The notes: generated by a model not told the origin, from the letters alone. Positions 32,773-42,426 are shown, numbered from the stretch's first letter. The stretch is 64,000 bases of DNA from Novipirellula caenicola (GCF_039545035.1 NZ_BAABRO010000004.1:372001-436000); one strand, 5' to 3'. Numbers and translations are program-made.

Positions 32773-34892
32773 GTCTGTTGGCCCCCTTGTATTTCGCCGG
32801 AGCATTGGCGATCGGGCTTCCGATCCTGTTTCATTTGATTCGCAGGCAACCCAAAGGGAACATCGCATTTAGCTCGCTGATGTTCTTGAGACCCACACCG
32901 CCGCGATTGACGCGGCGCAGCCGATTGGACAATTGGTTACTACTGCTGATTCGAGCGTTGGCAATTTTGTTACTTGCCGCAGCGTTCGCACGCCCCTTTT
33001 TCCGAACGCAATCGCTGACCGATTCCGAAGCGACCGGCCAACGAATGGTGATGTTGCTTGATACCAGTGCCAGCATGAAACGGGTTGGCGTTTGGGAGCA
33101 AGCGATCGAACAAGTCGACCGGGTGATCGGCGAACTTGGTTCCAATGACCATCTTGCGGTTGTCGCCTTTGATAATCAGCCGCGGACACTGTTTTCGCTG
33201 GAACAGTCCTACGAATTGGCCGCCGACCAGCGTTTTTCGGCGGCTCGATTATCGCTTCAGAATTTGTCTCCATCATGGCAGGATTCTGATTTGGGCCGAG
33301 CCCTTGTTTATGCGGCGGACATCGCCGCAGCCAGCGAAGCGGATCACGAAGACGACCCACGCGATGCTGCATTGATCCTAATCAGTGACATGCAATCGGG
33401 AAGCAAGATTGAAAGTCTGCAGCGTTTCAGTTGGCCCGAGAACGTCAAGCTTGATGTACGCACGGTTCGTGGGCGAAACGATGGCAACGCCTGGGCCCAG
33501 ATCCTGCGTTCGTCCGGCGACGAAGCCGATATTCAGAGCGATCCGAACAACGGGCCATCCCAACGTATCGATTCGCGAACGGCCAATCGCCGGATCCGTG
33601 TAACCAATTCGATAGGAACAAACGCAAGCGACTTTCGTTTAGCGTGGAAGACCACTGGAAACAAAACCATCGACGCAATGCCAGTCCACGTCCCGCCTGG
33701 CGAATCACGAACCATCTCGGTTCCGCTGCCTGACGCCGACGTCACCGCACTGGTACTCAGCGGTGATCAAGAACCGTATGACAATGCCACCTATCTGGTT
33801 CTTCCTCAACCTGTCACCGCCAACATCGTCTTTGCCGGACCGACGGAACACGACAAAGCCCCACGCGACCGTTTGCGGTATTACTTGGAACAGGTTCCCT
33901 TTGATACACCACAGCGAACCGTAACCATCACCACCGATACGAATTCGTTACCCGGCGTCACGGATCGGGACATCGACGTCATTGCCACACCATTGGTTGT
34001 CGTAACGCAGAGCGTCGACGAAGCGATGGCACAACGGATCCAGCATTATGCGAGTGCGGGAGGAACGGTGCTTCTGGTGCTTGCAGAGCCCAGTGAAAAC
34101 TGGGCTTCGACGCTGAACGCCATGTATGAAGAACGTGATGGTGAAACACCAGCAATCGAGGTCAGCGAAGCATCCCAGGATGACTATGCGATGCTTGCTC
34201 ACATCGATTTCGAACATCCCGTATTCATGCCAATGGCCGATCCGCAGTTCAATGACTTCACCAAAGTTCGGTTCTGGTCGCATCGCCAAATTCGAGGGTT
34301 GCCCGAAGAAACCAAAGTCTTAGCAAGGTTTGACGACGGAGATCCCGCTGTGTTTGAACACGCGGTGGGAGAGGGGCATCTGATTGTGTTGGCGGCAGGA
34401 TGGCATCCCGAAGCCAGCCAATTGTCGCTGTCGACCAAATTCATCCCATTGATGTTTAGCATTTTTGATCGAGGCCGACGCGAAACGACCGACGGCAATC
34501 GCTACCGCGTGGGGGATCGTTTGGACGAAGCGACGGCAAATCCAACGCTGATAACGGCGTCTGAGGATGCGGCGTCTGGATCGACATCGCTGGATTTCGA
34601 CCTTTGTTTGAATCAGCCGGGCGTGTATCGGATCGGGCAAGACGGGCACACGCAAACGATCGCAGTCAACTTGGCGGATGCAGAGAGTCGTGTCGAGCCG
34701 ATGGACGCGGCGTCACTGGAAAAATTTGGCGTTCGGTTGGGAAAGACCGAGTCCAACGAAGCACGTAAATCGTCCGAGCGACAATCCAAAGACATCGAAC
34801 TCGAAAGTAACCAAAAACTGTGGCAGTGGTTAATGGCGGCTGCGATGGGGTTACTGGTCACCGAAACGCTGCTGGTTCGAATCCGACAATAA
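32769..34892 (+). CDS. BatA-like VWA membrane protein
   Basis: 707 residues. The N-terminal 75 residues form the BatA domain with two helices (YFAGALAIGLPILFHLI and LLLLIRALAILLLAAAFARP). A VWA domain follows (about 92-290) with MVMLLDTSASMKR as intact MIDAS (DTSAS). The middle 300 residues are beta-rich and contain a GATase-like VVTQSVDEAMAQRIQHYASA stretch; a C-terminal helix (QWLMAAAMGLLVTETLLV) re-enters the membrane. The topology resembles BatA/BatB aerotolerance proteins, in which the VWA domain faces the periplasm. It lies in the centre of the operon, 12 bp before the coiled-coil protein. Confidence 0.92.
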   Translation: MSLLAPLYFAGALAIGLPILFHLIRRQPKGNIAFSSLMFLRPTPPRLTRRSRLDNWLLLLIRALAILLLAAAFARPFFRTQSLTDSEATGQRMVMLLDTSASMKRVGVWEQAIEQVDRVIGELGSNDHLAVVAFDNQPRTLFSLEQSYELAADQRFSAARLSLQNLSPSWQDSDLGRALVYAADIAAASEADHEDDPRDAALILISDMQSGSKIESLQRFSWPENVKLDVRTVRGRNDGNAWAQILRSSGDEADIQSDPNNGPSQRIDSRTANRRIRVTNSIGTNASDFRLAWKTTGNKTIDAMPVHVPPGESRTISVPLPDADVTALVLSGDQEPYDNATYLVLPQPVTANIVFAGPTEHDKAPRDRLRYYLEQVPFDTPQRTVTITTDTNSLPGVTDRDIDVIATPLVVVTQSVDEAMAQRIQHYASAGGTVLLVLAEPSENWASTLNAMYEERDGETPAIEVSEASQDDYAMLAHIDFEHPVFMPMADPQFNDFTKVRFWSHRQIRGLPEETKVLARFDDGDPAVFEHAVGEGHLIVLAAGWHPEASQLSLSTKFIPLMFSIFDRGRRETTDGNRYRVGDRLDEATANPTLITASEDAASGSTSLDFDLCLNQPGVYRIGQDGHTQTIAVNLADAESRVEPMDAASLEKFGVRLGKTESNEARKSSERQSKDIELESNQKLWQWLMAAAMGLLVTETLLVRIRQ

Positions 34893-34904
34893 CAGGGGTT
34901 CACG

Positions 34905-37900
34905 ATGATGGAAACAACACTACGAAAACGACTGCATCAAGTGGCGTCTCGATTTCAGGAACGACGCTTGGGTTGGCTGCTAGCGCTAATTGCAATCGTC
35001 TTTGCGGGATTGGCGTGGAGTTTGTTGCCGGCCGCGCGTGCGGGTCAAATCATGGGCTCGCAAACCGCCGTCGTGCTGCTCGGCGTCGCGTCGTTGTCGA
35101 TGCTAATCGCTTGGTTGGTGACGCGGCGAAGCTTCTCCGATCCTCGCTCGATCGCTAGTAAGATCGAATCGAAATTCCCGAGCCTGCAACAACGGCTGCT
35201 AACGGCGGTTTCACTCACCACGCGTCAAGAAAAATCATCGAGTTATTTGCAGCAACGTGTTATTCGTGAAGCGTGCGATCATTCGCAATGTCACCGCTGG
35301 ATCGAAACGGTGCCACAAAGCCAATTGTGGATCAGCCGCATGTCGGGATTCAGTGCGACATTGGTGATGGCGCTGATGCTGGGCATGTTGTTTGCAACGT
35401 CCGCGGATCCATCGCAAGTCGGAGCGAGCGTCACGCGAAAAAACCAAAGCAATGCCATTGTCGATCCCGGTAACGCAGAGATCGAACGAGGCACCAGTTT
35501 GGTGGTCACAGCTCGCTTTGAATCCGTCGCACCAAGCGAAGCGGAATTGCGAGTGATCGCTCGTGATGGAAGCGAACAGCGAGTGACGATGAAGCAAAAC
35601 TTGCAGGACCCGGTCGTGGCGGCGTTCTTGTCCTCGGTCGACGATGACTTCGAGTACCAGATTTTGACGCGAGATTGGTCGAGCCCCACCTATTCGATCC
35701 GCGTGTTTGAGTTTCCCAAGCTGGTGCGAAGCGATGCCCTGTTGGACTTTCCCGAGTACACCGGCATGGACGACAAGCGGATCGACGATACCGTTCGCGT
35801 CACGGCGGTCGAGGGGACAATGCTCACTTGGGTCTGCCATCTGAACAAACCGGTCGCATCAGCAACTCTGGTGGAAAAGGATGGAACCCGAACTTCGCTA
35901 GAACCAATGGACCGCGTGACAGGCGATGCGATGATGGTTCAGTTACCGATGGACACAACCAGACGTTACGCGTTGGAGCTAGTGGATCACGAAGGACGCA
36001 AAAATAAGTATCCGGCCGAATTGGTGGCAAAAGTGCTGCCGAATCAAGCGGCAAGCATCAAAATGGTTCAAGGGGGCGATGTCAGCGTTTCGCCACTCGA
36101 GGAGTTGTCACTCGCTGCAGAGATCGCGGACGACTTTGGGCTGAATCGAGCAGGGATTTCGTACAATTTTGACGGCCAGGCAACGGAAGTCGTCTTTGAA
36201 AACACGGACATGGCAAAACGAAAACAGGGATTCTCGCATCTGGTTGAGTTTGAAACGCTTGATGCGAAACCTGATCAATTGTTTGCCTATTACTTCTGGG
36301 CCGAAGACATTGGCCCCGGCGGAGTCGTCCGGCGAACGCAAAGCGACATGTATTTTGCTGAAGTGCGTCCGTTCGAAGAAATCTACCGCGAAGGAGAGCC
36401 GCCTCCGAGTGGCCAGGCTCCGCAAAGCCAAAACGAACAAGCTGCCGAAGAGCTCGCGGAATTGCAGAAGCAAATCATCAATGCGACTTGGCGAGTCATT
36501 CGGGACGAAACCCGTGCTGAGGTATCCGCGGAATTCACAGCGAACGTCAATGAGATCCTAACCGGCCAACAAAACGCCCTCGAGATGCTCGACGAACTCG
36601 CGGCAAAGTTGAACGATGCTCAATCGAAGGCGATCGTCGAAGAGGTTCGCGCGAACATGCAATCCGCCGCAGCGGAACTCGAAAAATCGCATGAATCCAA
36701 TACCGCGGCGACGCTCGGCGATGCATTGGCCTCGGAACAAGCCAGCTATGCGGGACTGTTAAAATTGCGAGCGCGGGAATTTCAAGTCACTCGGGCTCAG
36801 CAACGAAGTCAAAGCAGTTCGAGCAGCTCATCGTCACAGCGTCAAAAGCAATTAAACGAACTCGAGCTGGATCAGGACGAAAACCGTTATGAAACCGAGC
36901 AGCAAGCGGAAGCCAATTCACCCGACGACGCGCAGCAACGCGAAGAACGACAAGTGCTGAGCCGGCTTCGCGAGCTGGCTCAACGGCAACAAGACATCAA
37001 CAAACAACTGGCTCAATTGCAATCCGCACTCGAATTGGCCGAGGCAGAGAAAGAAAAAGACGAGATCCGTCGCCAAATCAAACGGCTACGCGAACAGCAG
37101 CAGAATTTGTTACGCGAGACCGACGAATTGGCCGAGCGAATGCAGAGTCCCGAGAACCAAGAATCGATGCAGCAGCAACGCGAGCAGCTCGAAGAGACTC
37201 GCGAGAATCAACGTCGAGCCAGCGAAGCCCTGCAACAAGAGGATGCTTCGTCGGCGTTGGCCGCTGGAAAACGCGCCGAGCGTGACCTCGAAGAATTGCA
37301 GCAGGAATTTCGACAACGCACCTCAGGCCAATTCAGTGACACCATGCGGGAAATGCGAGCCGACGCGCAAACACTTGACGAAAAGCAACAACGACTCTCC
37401 GAAGCATTGCGAGACGAGGCAGAGAATCCATCGCCTGGGCTACGCCGAAACGAGCAACAACAGCAGCTCGAGAAGCAACTCGAAGAGCAACGACGCGATC
37501 TATCGCAGTTGGAAAATCGAATGCAAGAGACGGTCGAGCAAGCCGAAACCGTCGAACCGCTACTGGCAAAGGAATTGTACGACTCGTTTCGCAATTTGCA
37601 GCAACGCGAGGTCGATCGTCGGCTAGAAGAAACGGCGGAGTTGGTCAAAGCAGGCTTCAAAGAACAGGCTCGTCAATCCGAGACAGAGGCAGCCGAAGGC
37701 GTCAAAGCATTGCGAGAAGAACTCGAACAAGCCGCCAGTTCCATTCTTGGCGATGAAACCGAAGGACTGAAACGCGCCGCCAACACGCTGGAACAACTGG
37801 CTCGTGATCTAGAGCAAGAAATTGATGAAGAAAGAGGGGAAGGTAGAGGGGGAGAGGGGGAGTTGGGAGAAGAGGAGAGCGGAGAAGCGGGGCAGCGCCG

Positions 37901-38576
37901 AGGCGGGCAACCGGGGGCGGACGGGCAGCAGGGAGAGACGAGACAATCGGAGGAAGCGGGGCAGCAAGCGGCGGAGGGACGTGGCGAGTCAAGCGGCGAA
38001 TCCCGTAGCGAGCAGAACAACGGGCAGAACAATGGGCAAGGACAAAGTGAAGGCGAGGGGCAATCTGCGGGACAGCCAGGGCAACCGTCAGGAGAGTCAA
38101 TGCGTCCGGGCCAGAATGCAGGTGAGAATCAGAGCGAACGTCCTGCTGGTGCTCAACCGGAAGGGCAAACGGGACTTCGAGGAGGCCGCGCAAGCCAAAG
38201 TCGTGCGGCGGCCCAGAGCCCCAGTGGATCCCCAATCGCCGGGGATGGATTTCGCGAATGGTCTGATCAACTACGTGACGTCGAAGAAATGGTCGAAGAC
38301 CCCGAATTGCGTTCACGCGCCTCGCAAATCCGTGATCGTGCACGCCAAGTCCGCACCGATCTGCTACGTCATTCCAAGACACCGCAATGGGATTTGATCC
38401 AAGACCTGATCGCCGACCCGTTACGCGAATTGCATCGAGACGTTCAGGAGGAATACATGCGACGATCTGCTGAGAAAAATGCACAAGTCCCGATCGATCG
38501 TGATCCGGTTCCGAACCAGTTCAGCGACGCGGTGCGTCAATATTACGAGAACCTCGGAAGCGGGCGTGGCCAATGA
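34905..38576 (+). CDS. Very large coiled-coil membrane protein, DUF4175-like
   Basis: 1223 residues from ATG 34905 (a second ATG follows at 34908). Three N-terminal helices (about 24-45, 50-70, 147-168) anchor the protein. A beta-rich region (about 170-500) is followed by a coiled coil of exceptional Gln/Glu/Arg content (about 530-960), then an E/G/Q-rich low-complexity stretch (about 970-1100) and a conserved-looking C-terminal end (REWSDQLRDVEEMVEDPELR ... AVRQYYENL). The layout is like DUF4175/coiled-coil proteins found beside MoxR-BatA genes in planctomycetes and proteobacteria; family membership is likely, not proven. It probably acts as a long periplasmic or cytoplasmic scaffold. Its stop overlaps the next start by four bases. 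Confidence 0.88.
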   Translation: MMETTLRKRLHQVASRFQERRLGWLLALIAIVFAGLAWSLLPAARAGQIMGSQTAVVLLGVASLSMLIAWLVTRRSFSDPRSIASKIESKFPSLQQRLLTAVSLTTRQEKSSSYLQQRVIREACDHSQCHRWIETVPQSQLWISRMSGFSATLVMALMLGMLFATSADPSQVGASVTRKNQSNAIVDPGNAEIERGTSLVVTARFESVAPSEAELRVIARDGSEQRVTMKQNLQDPVVAAFLSSVDDDFEYQILTRDWSSPTYSIRVFEFPKLVRSDALLDFPEYTGMDDKRIDDTVRVTAVEGTMLTWVCHLNKPVASATLVEKDGTRTSLEPMDRVTGDAMMVQLPMDTTRRYALELVDHEGRKNKYPAELVAKVLPNQAASIKMVQGGDVSVSPLEELSLAAEIADDFGLNRAGISYNFDGQATEVVFENTDMAKRKQGFSHLVEFETLDAKPDQLFAYYFWAEDIGPGGVVRRTQSDMYFAEVRPFEEIYREGEPPPSGQAPQSQNEQAAEELAELQKQIINATWRVIRDETRAEVSAEFTANVNEILTGQQNALEMLDELAAKLNDAQSKAIVEEVRANMQSAAAELEKSHESNTAATLGDALASEQASYAGLLKLRAREFQVTRAQQRSQSSSSSSSSQRQKQLNELELDQDENRYETEQQAEANSPDDAQQREERQVLSRLRELAQRQQDINKQLAQLQSALELAEAEKEKDEIRRQIKRLREQQQNLLRETDELAERMQSPENQESMQQQREQLEETRENQRRASEALQQEDASSALAAGKRAERDLEELQQEFRQRTSGQFSDTMREMRADAQTLDEKQQRLSEALRDEAENPSPGLRRNEQQQQLEKQLEEQRRDLSQLENRMQETVEQAETVEPLLAKELYDSFRNLQQREVDRRLEETAELVKAGFKEQARQSETEAAEGVKALREELEQAASSILGDETEGLKRAANTLEQLARDLEQEIDEERGEGRGGEGELGEEESGEAGQRRGGQPGADGQQGETRQSEEAGQQAAEGRGESSGESRSEQNNGQNNGQGQSEGEGQSAGQPGQPSGESMRPGQNAGENQSERPAGAQPEGQTGLRGGRASQSRAAAQSPSGSPIAGDGFREWSDQLRDVEEMVEDPELRSRASQIRDRARQVRTDLLRHSKTPQWDLIQDLIADPLRELHRDVQEEYMRRSAEKNAQVPIDRDPVPNQFSDAVRQYYENLGSGRGQ
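37822..37960 (+). repeat. Purine-rich low-complexity tract in coding sequence
   Basis: Almost uninterrupted purines on the plus strand between about 37823 and 37895, including GGGG, GGGGG, GGGGG and GGG runs separated by 8, 3 and 4 bases. It encodes the Glu/Gly-rich low-complexity segment. Such tracts can form triplex or quadruplex structures and are length-variable. Confidence 0.7.
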
Positions 38577-41041
38577 TGTTCTCGATGTTCACCGCCGACG
38601 CAGCATTTCCAATGTTCGAAAATTTAATTTGGGGTGCGCCTGATTGGGTGGTTCCCGTATTAATCGCTGCGGCGATTTTGACCGCGCTGACGGTCTGGAA
38701 CTATGCATCGCAGCAAAAGATGGGAACGTTCCGGTGGTTGGCGGCGGCATTAAAAATTGCCGCAATCGCCTTGATCGCAGTTTGTTTACTGCAACCGATG
38801 CGAAGCGGCACGCGACCACGGCCCAAAGCCAATGTGTTGCCGATTCTGGTCGACAACAGCAAAAGCATGCAGGTGAAACCCAAGGGGGCCAACGAAACGC
38901 GGGCCAGCGTCGTTGCCAAGCAAATCGCATCGCAAAATGCTTGGCGTAGCCGATTGGAACAAGATTTTGATGTACGAGGCTATTCGTTTGATTCTCGGAT
39001 CACGGCACTCGAGTTGTCAGACCCGGCACTGGAAAACGACGGTACGGTGTCCTCGTTGTCGACCAGTTTGCAGTCGCTCAGTGAACGCTTCTCGGCTCGT
39101 CCTGTCGCAGGCGTGATGCTGTTTAGCGACGGCAATTTGACCGATCCACCGGATGCCAATTTTGATTGGTCGACATTGGGATTTCCCGTCTACCCCGTCT
39201 TGTCGTCCACGGATGAAGCGATCACCGACGTCCGGATCTCGGATGTCAGCGTCAGCCAAACCGATTTTGAATCGGCACCTGTCACGATCCGCGTCAAAGT
39301 CGATGCCAATCCTGCGAAACAGAAACTCGTCATCCAACTGCGAGATCTCGACCACGGAAAACTGGTCCAAGAACAAACGCTCACCACATCGACATCCCAA
39401 ACGGACAACGAAGTCACGTTTCGCTTTCGACCGGATGAACCGGGCTTGGGGTTCTACCGCACCTGTGTGTTTGCAGAGCAAGATCGCCAAGCGTTTGATG
39501 TAGCGGACGATTCGAAAGCGACAGCCGCAATCCGAACCGCCGAAGCCACGCTGGTTAACAATCAACGCATGATCGCGATCGATCGCAAATCGGGGCCTTA
39601 TCGCATCTTGTATGTTGCCGGGCGTCCGAATTGGGAGTTCAAATTTTTGCGTCGGTCACTCGCGACCGATGCCGAGATCCAATTGGTCGGTTTATTGCGG
39701 ATTGCAAACAAAGAACCCAAGTTTAGTTTCCGTGATCAGGGAGTCCGCGGATCCAATTCCAATAGCACTAACCGTCTGTTCGATGGGGTCGACAGTGCCG
39801 AAGACGAATTGGTCCAACAATACGATGAACCTGTGATGATTCGATTGGGAGTCAAAGAATCCGAAGAATTGAGCGACGGATTTCCTCAAACACGCGAAGA
39901 GCTGTTCGCCTACCATGCGATCATTCTGGATGACATCGAAAGCGAATATTTTACGCAGGACCAACTGTTGCTGATGCGGCAATTTGTCAGCAGCCGAGGC
40001 GGCGGCATGTTGATGCTGGGCGGCCAAGAATCGTTTGCAGGGAAAGCATTCGCCGACAGCCCACTTAGCGAACTAGCACCGGTCTATGCACCGCGATCAG
40101 GCGACGTCAATGTGGCGGGAGCGTACCGAATGAAACTAACTCGCGAGGGCATGCTCGAACCGTGGGCGCGGCTGCGAGAAAACGAAGCGGCGGAATCGGA
40201 TCGCTTCGCTCAAATGCCACCGTTCACCTCGGTAAACGCGGTCGGCGACATCAAGCCTGGTGCACTGACACTTGCCACCGCCCAAGATCCCACGGGTGAT
40301 CCACTGCCCGCGATCATCGCACAGCGATTCGGCAAAGGACGTACCGCGGCGATCCCCATTGGTGATCTATGGCGATGGTCGATGCATCGCGATCCGGATT
40401 CGAAACGCGGTGATGCCGACGATGCGGCCCAGGCGTGGCGACAAATGGCACATTGGCTTGTCGGCGACGTACCGCGTCAAGTCGAAGCCCGAGTCGAACC
40501 GAACGTCGATCCCAACGAACCAGCGAACATTGTGGTGCACGTACGCGACGAAGCTTACTTGCCGATCGACAATGCCACCATCGATCTCGACATTACCCGG
40601 ATCGAAAACGAAACCGGCGATGGGGATCCAGACGAAGTGATTCAAATCCAAGCCACACCGGACGACGCTGCTCCGGGTGTGTACCGAGCCGCGTTTTGGA
40701 CCAACGAAACCAATGGCTTCCGAGTTCATGTGTCGGCAAAGTCGGCAGACGGTCATGTTGTTGGCGAAGCAGAAACCGGTTGGGTCGCCCAACCCGATGC
40801 GGCAGAGTTTCGCCAACTCGAATTGAACCGCCCCTTGCTGGAAACCATCGCAAAACAAAGTGGCGGCAAAGTGGTTGACTCTCATGCCCTAGATGCCTTT
40901 GCCGCCGAATTGCCAAATTTAAAGGTCCCTGTGACCGAAACGTGGGTCTACCCGCTGTGGCACAACGTTTGGGTCTTGGTCGCCGCGATCATGTGCTTGT
41001 GCGGTGAATGGGGACTACGACGATGGAAAGGTTTATCATGA
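38573..41041 (+). CDS. VWA/GATase-like membrane protein (BatB-like partner)
   Basis: 822 residues. Two N-terminal membrane helices (WVVPVLIAAAILTALTVW and WLAAALKIAAIALIAVCLLQ) precede a VWA-like domain with PILVDNSKSMQV (DNSKS MIDAS). Residues about 330-530 form a class I glutamine amidotransferase-like sandwich: YRILYVAGRPNWEFKFLRR, IILDDIESEYF, RQFVSSRGGGMLMLGG, but with no catalytic Cys at the nucleophile elbow. The C-terminus has a further helix (NVWVLVAAIMCLCGEWGL). This arrangement occurs in planctomycete MoxR clusters beside BatA proteins. It overlaps both flanking genes by four bases, supporting co-translation of a complex. Confidence 0.9.
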   Translation: MMFSMFTADAAFPMFENLIWGAPDWVVPVLIAAAILTALTVWNYASQQKMGTFRWLAAALKIAAIALIAVCLLQPMRSGTRPRPKANVLPILVDNSKSMQVKPKGANETRASVVAKQIASQNAWRSRLEQDFDVRGYSFDSRITALELSDPALENDGTVSSLSTSLQSLSERFSARPVAGVMLFSDGNLTDPPDANFDWSTLGFPVYPVLSSTDEAITDVRISDVSVSQTDFESAPVTIRVKVDANPAKQKLVIQLRDLDHGKLVQEQTLTTSTSQTDNEVTFRFRPDEPGLGFYRTCVFAEQDRQAFDVADDSKATAAIRTAEATLVNNQRMIAIDRKSGPYRILYVAGRPNWEFKFLRRSLATDAEIQLVGLLRIANKEPKFSFRDQGVRGSNSNSTNRLFDGVDSAEDELVQQYDEPVMIRLGVKESEELSDGFPQTREELFAYHAIILDDIESEYFTQDQLLLMRQFVSSRGGGMLMLGGQESFAGKAFADSPLSELAPVYAPRSGDVNVAGAYRMKLTREGMLEPWARLRENEAAESDRFAQMPPFTSVNAVGDIKPGALTLATAQDPTGDPLPAIIAQRFGKGRTAAIPIGDLWRWSMHRDPDSKRGDADDAAQAWRQMAHWLVGDVPRQVEARVEPNVDPNEPANIVVHVRDEAYLPIDNATIDLDITRIENETGDGDPDEVIQIQATPDDAAPGVYRAAFWTNETNGFRVHVSAKSADGHVVGEAETGWVAQPDAAEFRQLELNRPLLETIAKQSGGKVVDSHALDAFAAELPNLKVPVTETWVYPLWHNVWVLVAAIMCLCGEWGLRRWKGLS

Positions 41042-42129
41042 AACGAAGGTTTACCGTCGCATTAGCATTCACGTTGATCGCATCAAACGGGGGCACGCGT
41101 TGCGTTTCTGCAGAACAGGGGCCGATCGACGATCTGACGACCGCCGAATTGGTATTGGTCGTCGGCGCAGGCGGCACGGACGAATATGCAGCAGCATTTG
41201 CCGAGACCGCAGAACAGTGGAAACAGCATGTCCAATCGAGTTCGGTCCAACTTCACCAAATCGGCAATGGCGAAGCAGCCTCCGCAAAGACATCGGATCG
41301 CGACTTGCTGAAATCCTGGATCGGCAAAGCGACCAGCCCCACCTCGGCTCCGCTGTGGATTGTCTTGATCGGTCACGGCACGTACGCACAAAACGTGGCC
41401 AAGTTTAATTTGCGAGGGCCCGATGTTTCAGCCACCGAGTTGGCCGAGTGGATCAAACCACTGGATCGTCCATTGGTCATTGTCAACGGTGCTTCAGCGA
41501 GTGGTCCGTTTATCAATGCGTTGTCGGCGCCGGGGCGTGTGATTGTCACCGCAACCCAAAGCGGCAGCGAACACAACTATGCCAGATTCGGTCACTATTT
41601 TGCCAACGCCATCGGATCGCTCGATGCGGATCTGGATCACGATCAAGAGGTTTCGGTGCAGGAAGCGTTTCTAAAAGCCAACGCGGCGGTGCAATCGTTT
41701 TATGAATCCGAATCCAGGATCAGCAGCGAACATGCATTGATCGACGACAACGGCGATGGGCTGGGGACACCATTTAAGGCATTTCGCGGAAAGCTTCCGG
41801 CGGCCGCTGCCAAAACCGATCAGCAACTCGACGGTGAACACGCGGCGAAGATGACGTTATTTGCCGCAGCCGATCAAGCCCCGCTGTTGCCCGAAGAGAT
41901 ACAAAACCGAGACAAGATCGAAGGCGAAATTGAAACGCTCAAGTCGCAGAAGGCGACCATGGACGAGACGGCGTACTACAAGCAACTTGAATCACTGATG
42001 TTGCCACTGGCCCAGCTCTATCAAAAGGCCGAGCAGCGACAAACTGACAAGACGAAATCGACCGACGCAACAGAATCGACCGACGCAACAGAATCGACCG
42101 ACACCACGGACTCGGCAAACGCCGAGTAG
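41038..42129 (+). CDS. Caspase/C13-peptidase-like protein lacking the catalytic cysteine
   Basis: 363 residues from ATG 41038, embedded in the upstream stop; an earlier TTG is possible but would disrupt the signal peptide (MKRRFTVALAFTLIASN, ending VSAEQ). The exported domain follows caspase-hemoglobinase order: LVLVVGAGGTDEYA, IVLIGHGTY (catalytic-type His), then VIVNGASASGPFINAL, where the nucleophile Cys of C13/C14 peptidases (xCxSG) is Ala. TATQSGSEHNYARFGHYF follows as in legumain-like proteins. It is therefore probably a non-catalytic binding protein of the MoxR complex. The C-terminus ends in a Thr/Glu/Ser/Asp repeat encoded by three 18-bp units. Confidence 0.85.
   Translation: MKRRFTVALAFTLIASNGGTRCVSAEQGPIDDLTTAELVLVVGAGGTDEYAAAFAETAEQWKQHVQSSSVQLHQIGNGEAASAKTSDRDLLKSWIGKATSPTSAPLWIVLIGHGTYAQNVAKFNLRGPDVSATELAEWIKPLDRPLVIVNGASASGPFINALSAPGRVIVTATQSGSEHNYARFGHYFANAIGSLDADLDHDQEVSVQEAFLKANAAVQSFYESESRISSEHALIDDNGDGLGTPFKAFRGKLPAAAAKTDQQLDGEHAAKMTLFAAADQAPLLPEEIQNRDKIEGEIETLKSQKATMDETAYYKQLESLMLPLAQLYQKAEQRQTDKTKSTDATESTDATESTDTTDSANAE
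42055..42108 (+). repeat. Three 18-bp tandem repeats inside the gene's 3' end
   Basis: Units RAATCGACCGACGCAACA-like, three copies, encoding the (S/T)TDATE tail of the pseudo-caspase. 18 bp is a multiple of three, so copy number can change without frameshift. Confidence 0.85.
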
Positions 42130-42232
42130 TCGGCTGGAGTGTTCGCCAATTTTGCCAGCCGACGAATTTGCAGAGGGAACCGTCGACTTCCAATCCCACT
42201 GAACATGTAGGCAGGAATCATTGGGTGAAACC

Positions 42233-42286
42233 CCGTTAGCTGTTTGTGCGCTGGCCCCGGTTCCGCGCTGGAACCATGGCTAGCGG
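42233..42286. other. Imperfect cruciform between convergent genes
   Basis: Outer arms CCGTTAGC (42233) and GCTAGCGG (42279) pair with one G-T wobble around an inner perfect hairpin GGTTCC-GCGCT-GGAACC (42259-42275). Followed by five A on the plus strand, it could terminate neither strand canonically. It may be an intergenic palindromic element. Confidence 0.5.
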
Positions 42287-42354
42287 AAAAACGCAACGCT
42301 GTGAAGCTTTTTCTCGTACCTACCTTCGCCAGAAGGTGGTGATTTGTATTGGCC

Positions 42355-42426
42355 GGCAATCATCCACGCTCTGGCAATCATCCACGCTCTGGCAATCATC
42401 CACGCTCTGGCAATCATCCACGCTCT
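42355..42426. repeat. Four perfect 18-bp tandem repeats, intergenic
   Basis: GGCAATCATCCACGCTCT occurs four times head to tail without a mismatch, followed by GGCGAGCG. There are no spacers and no cas genes, so this is not a CRISPR array. It is a minisatellite-like repeat, likely variable between strains. Confidence 0.95.

Noticed and set aside
42355-42426. CRISPR array
   Set aside because: The 18-bp units abut without spacers and there are no cas genes.
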